Positions 62,432-64,000 of a DNA stretch of 64,000 bases are shown one piece after another. The stretch comes from Pelomonas sp. V22 (GTDB lineage: Bacteria; Pseudomonadota; Gammaproteobacteria; Burkholderiales; Burkholderiaceae_C). The stretch covers positions 124,001-188,000 of the forward strand of contig NZ_JAGIXS010000008.1 of the NCBI RefSeq assembly GCF_030014915.1, read 5' to 3'. Numbering within the stretch: the stretch's first letter is position 1; each line of letters starts with the position of its first letter. The notes under the pieces were generated by a model, which was given only the letters and a program-made list of their open reading frames with translations, made no database searches and had not been told where the DNA came from. Position numbers and translations under genes: made by a program.

Positions 62432-63502
62432 ATGAGCCCGGCCCACATGCGCGTGCGCTACAGCGCGGCGGCGCTGTGGGCCCTGGCGCGCCGCTGGGGC
62501 GCCTTCGTGGCCGTGTTCGCGGCCTTGCTCGGCAACTACGCCGGCCAGGCCATTGGTTGGCCGGCCCTGCCTTTGTTCTGGGCGGTCAGCCTGACTGCCC
62601 TGCCTGGCATGGCCGTCGTGGCGGGCCATGCGCTGATCGCCACGCTGCTGGCCTGGGCCTTGCGCGAGGCCCTGCTGCCCCGGCGCTGGATGGAGGCGGA
62701 GCGCGCCCTGCCCTTGGCACGAACCGCGGCCTGGACGGCCGATGCCGCCGTGGTGGCGCTGACGCAGGCACCGCTGGCCTTTCTCTACCTCGCCTCCTGG
62801 ATCAGTTGGCGCCTCCATGCGCCGGCCTGGATGCGCGGCCTCTGGCTCGGCTCCGCCCTGGCCCTGCTCGCTTCGCTGCTGCTCGGCCTGGTGCTCGGCG
62901 TGCTGTTGCTGCGCTGGCGCCGCCAGCCGCGGCGCTGGCGTGGACAGCTGCTGACCATCGGGACGGCCGCGTCCAGGCAACCGCGTGTCTGGGTCGCCCT
63001 GCTGCTGATACCGCTGTGGCGCGGCCCCGCCCGGGCCCTCGGCCTGTGGCTCGTGGCCTGCTTCACCGCCCTGCTGCTGTGCCTGCAACAAGCCTGGCTG
63101 GTGCCGGAGCACTTGCGCTGGTGGCTGGCCGCCTATGCCGGCATCGCCCTGCTGAGCGCCAGCCGCGGCATGACCCTGGCCCGGCGCGATCTGCAGGCGC
63201 TGGCCGACGCCAGTCTGCCTCTGCCTTTGCCCGCCAAGGCATGGCATCACGCCCAGCACCTGCTGGCCCTGAGCCCGGCCCTGCTGGCCTGGCCGCTGCT
63301 CGTGGCGATGCTGATGTGCGGCCCCTGGTCGCTCGCGCCGCTGGCCGGCCCGCTGTTTCTCGCGGCGGGCTTGCTGGCGCCGGCGCTGACGCTTTACCTG
63401 CCCGCTGCCGCCGGCCGCGCCGGCGACGAGGTCCGCGCCGCCCGCTGGCTGCTCTTCCTCACCGTCTGGATCGTGCTGGCCACCGAATGCCTGAAGGGCT
63501 GA
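62432..63502 (+). CDS. Polytopic membrane protein, likely ABC exporter permease
   Basis: A 356-residue inner-membrane protein with about nine hydrophobic stretches, including FVAVFAALLGNYAG, LASLLLGLVLGVLLLRW and PLAGPLFLAAGLLAPALTL, separated by Arg-rich loops. It has no recognised family motif. Its stop overlaps the next gene, an ABC ATPase, by one base (TGATG), so it is most likely that ATPase's membrane partner. Cargo unknown. Confidence 0.75.
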   Translation: MSPAHMRVRYSAAALWALARRWGAFVAVFAALLGNYAGQAIGWPALPLFWAVSLTALPGMAVVAGHALIATLLAWALREALLPRRWMEAERALPLARTAAWTADAAVVALTQAPLAFLYLASWISWRLHAPAWMRGLWLGSALALLASLLLGLVLGVLLLRWRRQPRRWRGQLLTIGTAASRQPRVWVALLLIPLWRGPARALGLWLVACFTALLLCLQQAWLVPEHLRWWLAAYAGIALLSASRGMTLARRDLQALADASLPLPLPAKAWHHAQHLLALSPALLAWPLLVAMLMCGPWSLAPLAGPLFLAAGLLAPALTLYLPAAAGRAGDEVRAARWLLFLTVWIVLATECLKG

Positions 63503-64000
63503 TGCTGATGAACACCCCGCTGCTGTCCACCACCTCGCTCAGCTTTGCCTACGAGCGGCGCCGCATCGTCGACCTGTGGAGCCAGGATTTCGGCCCCGGC
63601 CTCTGCTGGCTGCGCGGCCCCAATGGCACGGGCAAGTCGACGCGGCTCAAGCTGCTGGCCGGTGCGCTGCAGCCGCAATGGGGCACGGCCTGCATTGCCG
63701 GCATCGACCTTGTGAAGCAGCCGCAGGACTACCGCCGCCAGGTCTTTTTCGTCGCCGCCGAACCGCCGCCGTTCGAGCACCTGAGCCCGGCCGAGCGCTT
63801 CGGCTTCCTGGCCCGCCTCTACCCGCATGCCGACGCGTCTGCCTGGCAACGCCATGTCGAGGGCTTCAGCCTGCAGCCCTTCCTGAATCAGCCGCTGCGC
63901 AACCTGTCCACCGGCACGCAGCACAAGGCCGCGCTCGCGGCAGCGCTGGCACTGGGCACGCGGGTGCTGCTGCTGGACGAACCGCTGATCGCGCTCGATG
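63502..64000 (+). CDS. ABC transporter ATPase, partial at right edge
   Basis: The first 166 residues of an ABC ATPase: Walker A GPNGTGKST (about 43-51), signature-like LSTGTQHKAAL (about 137-147) and Walker B VLLLDEPLIALD at the edge. The signature has Thr-Gly-Thr where Gly-Gly-Gln is usual. It is coupled to the preceding membrane protein by TGATG. The style resembles heme-export or ABC-2 ATPases. The 3' part is beyond the window. Confidence 0.88.
   Translation, partial: MLMNTPLLSTTSLSFAYERRRIVDLWSQDFGPGLCWLRGPNGTGKSTRLKLLAGALQPQWGTACIAGIDLVKQPQDYRRQVFFVAAEPPPFEHLSPAERFGFLARLYPHADASAWQRHVEGFSLQPFLNQPLRNLSTGTQHKAALAAALALGTRVLLLDEPLIALD

Overview
The window looks like chromosomal DNA from a high-GC betaproteobacterium of the order Burkholderiales, probably near Roseateles/Pelomonas (Sphaerotilaceae). 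This is inferred from the rpmH-dnaA-dnaN-gyrB arrangement, protein style, PEP-CTERM proteins and a Burkholderiales-type intergenic repeat; no rRNA was available to confirm it. No tRNA, rRNA, CRISPR array, transposase or prophage was seen.

Region 1 (1-19066) is a sugar-utilisation locus for galactan or arabinogalactan. A TonB-dependent receptor (16383-18995) is divergent from a long, tightly packed minus-strand run: dgoD, dgoK, dgoA, GH35 beta-galactosidase, SMP-30 lactonase, araF, araG, araH, GH53 endo-galactanase, an SDR sugar dehydrogenase and a LysR regulator. At the left end an L-2-keto-3-deoxyarabonate dehydratase-like gene is divergent from an SDR (XylB-like), an aldose 1-epimerase and a hotdog thioesterase. 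Together these give polymer cleavage, outer- and inner-membrane import, and oxidation of galactose (De Ley-Doudoroff route) and probably arabinose (non-phosphorylative route).

Region 2 (19270-29366) is the replication-origin neighbourhood: mnmE, yidC, yidD, rnpA and rpmH run leftwards, and dnaA, dnaN and gyrB run rightwards. The 371-bp rpmH-dnaA gap carries DnaA boxes and divergent promoters and is the likely oriC core. Two more DnaA-box matches lie inside rnpA.

Region 3 (29470-45842) holds two small overlapping unknown genes bracketed by terminators, a solute-binding protein, a beta-propeller diguanylate cyclase, a branched-chain amino-acid-type ABC operon (livGFKHM) ending in a catalase-like gene, a DUF885 hydrolase, an MBL-fold hydrolase, another solute-binding protein, small secreted or outer-membrane proteins and a PEP-CTERM protein.

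Region 4 (45989-64000) holds prfC, a small phosphate-binding-like protein with a porin, a DJ-1-like protein, an OPT transporter with a TPR protein, an NTF2-like protein, a WYL regulator with a LysE exporter, an oxidative-stress group (dps, katG, oxyR) with a PEP-CTERM trypsin-like protease between katG and oxyR, panB and panC, a cyclophilin lipoprotein, and a membrane protein plus ABC ATPase cut by the window edge.
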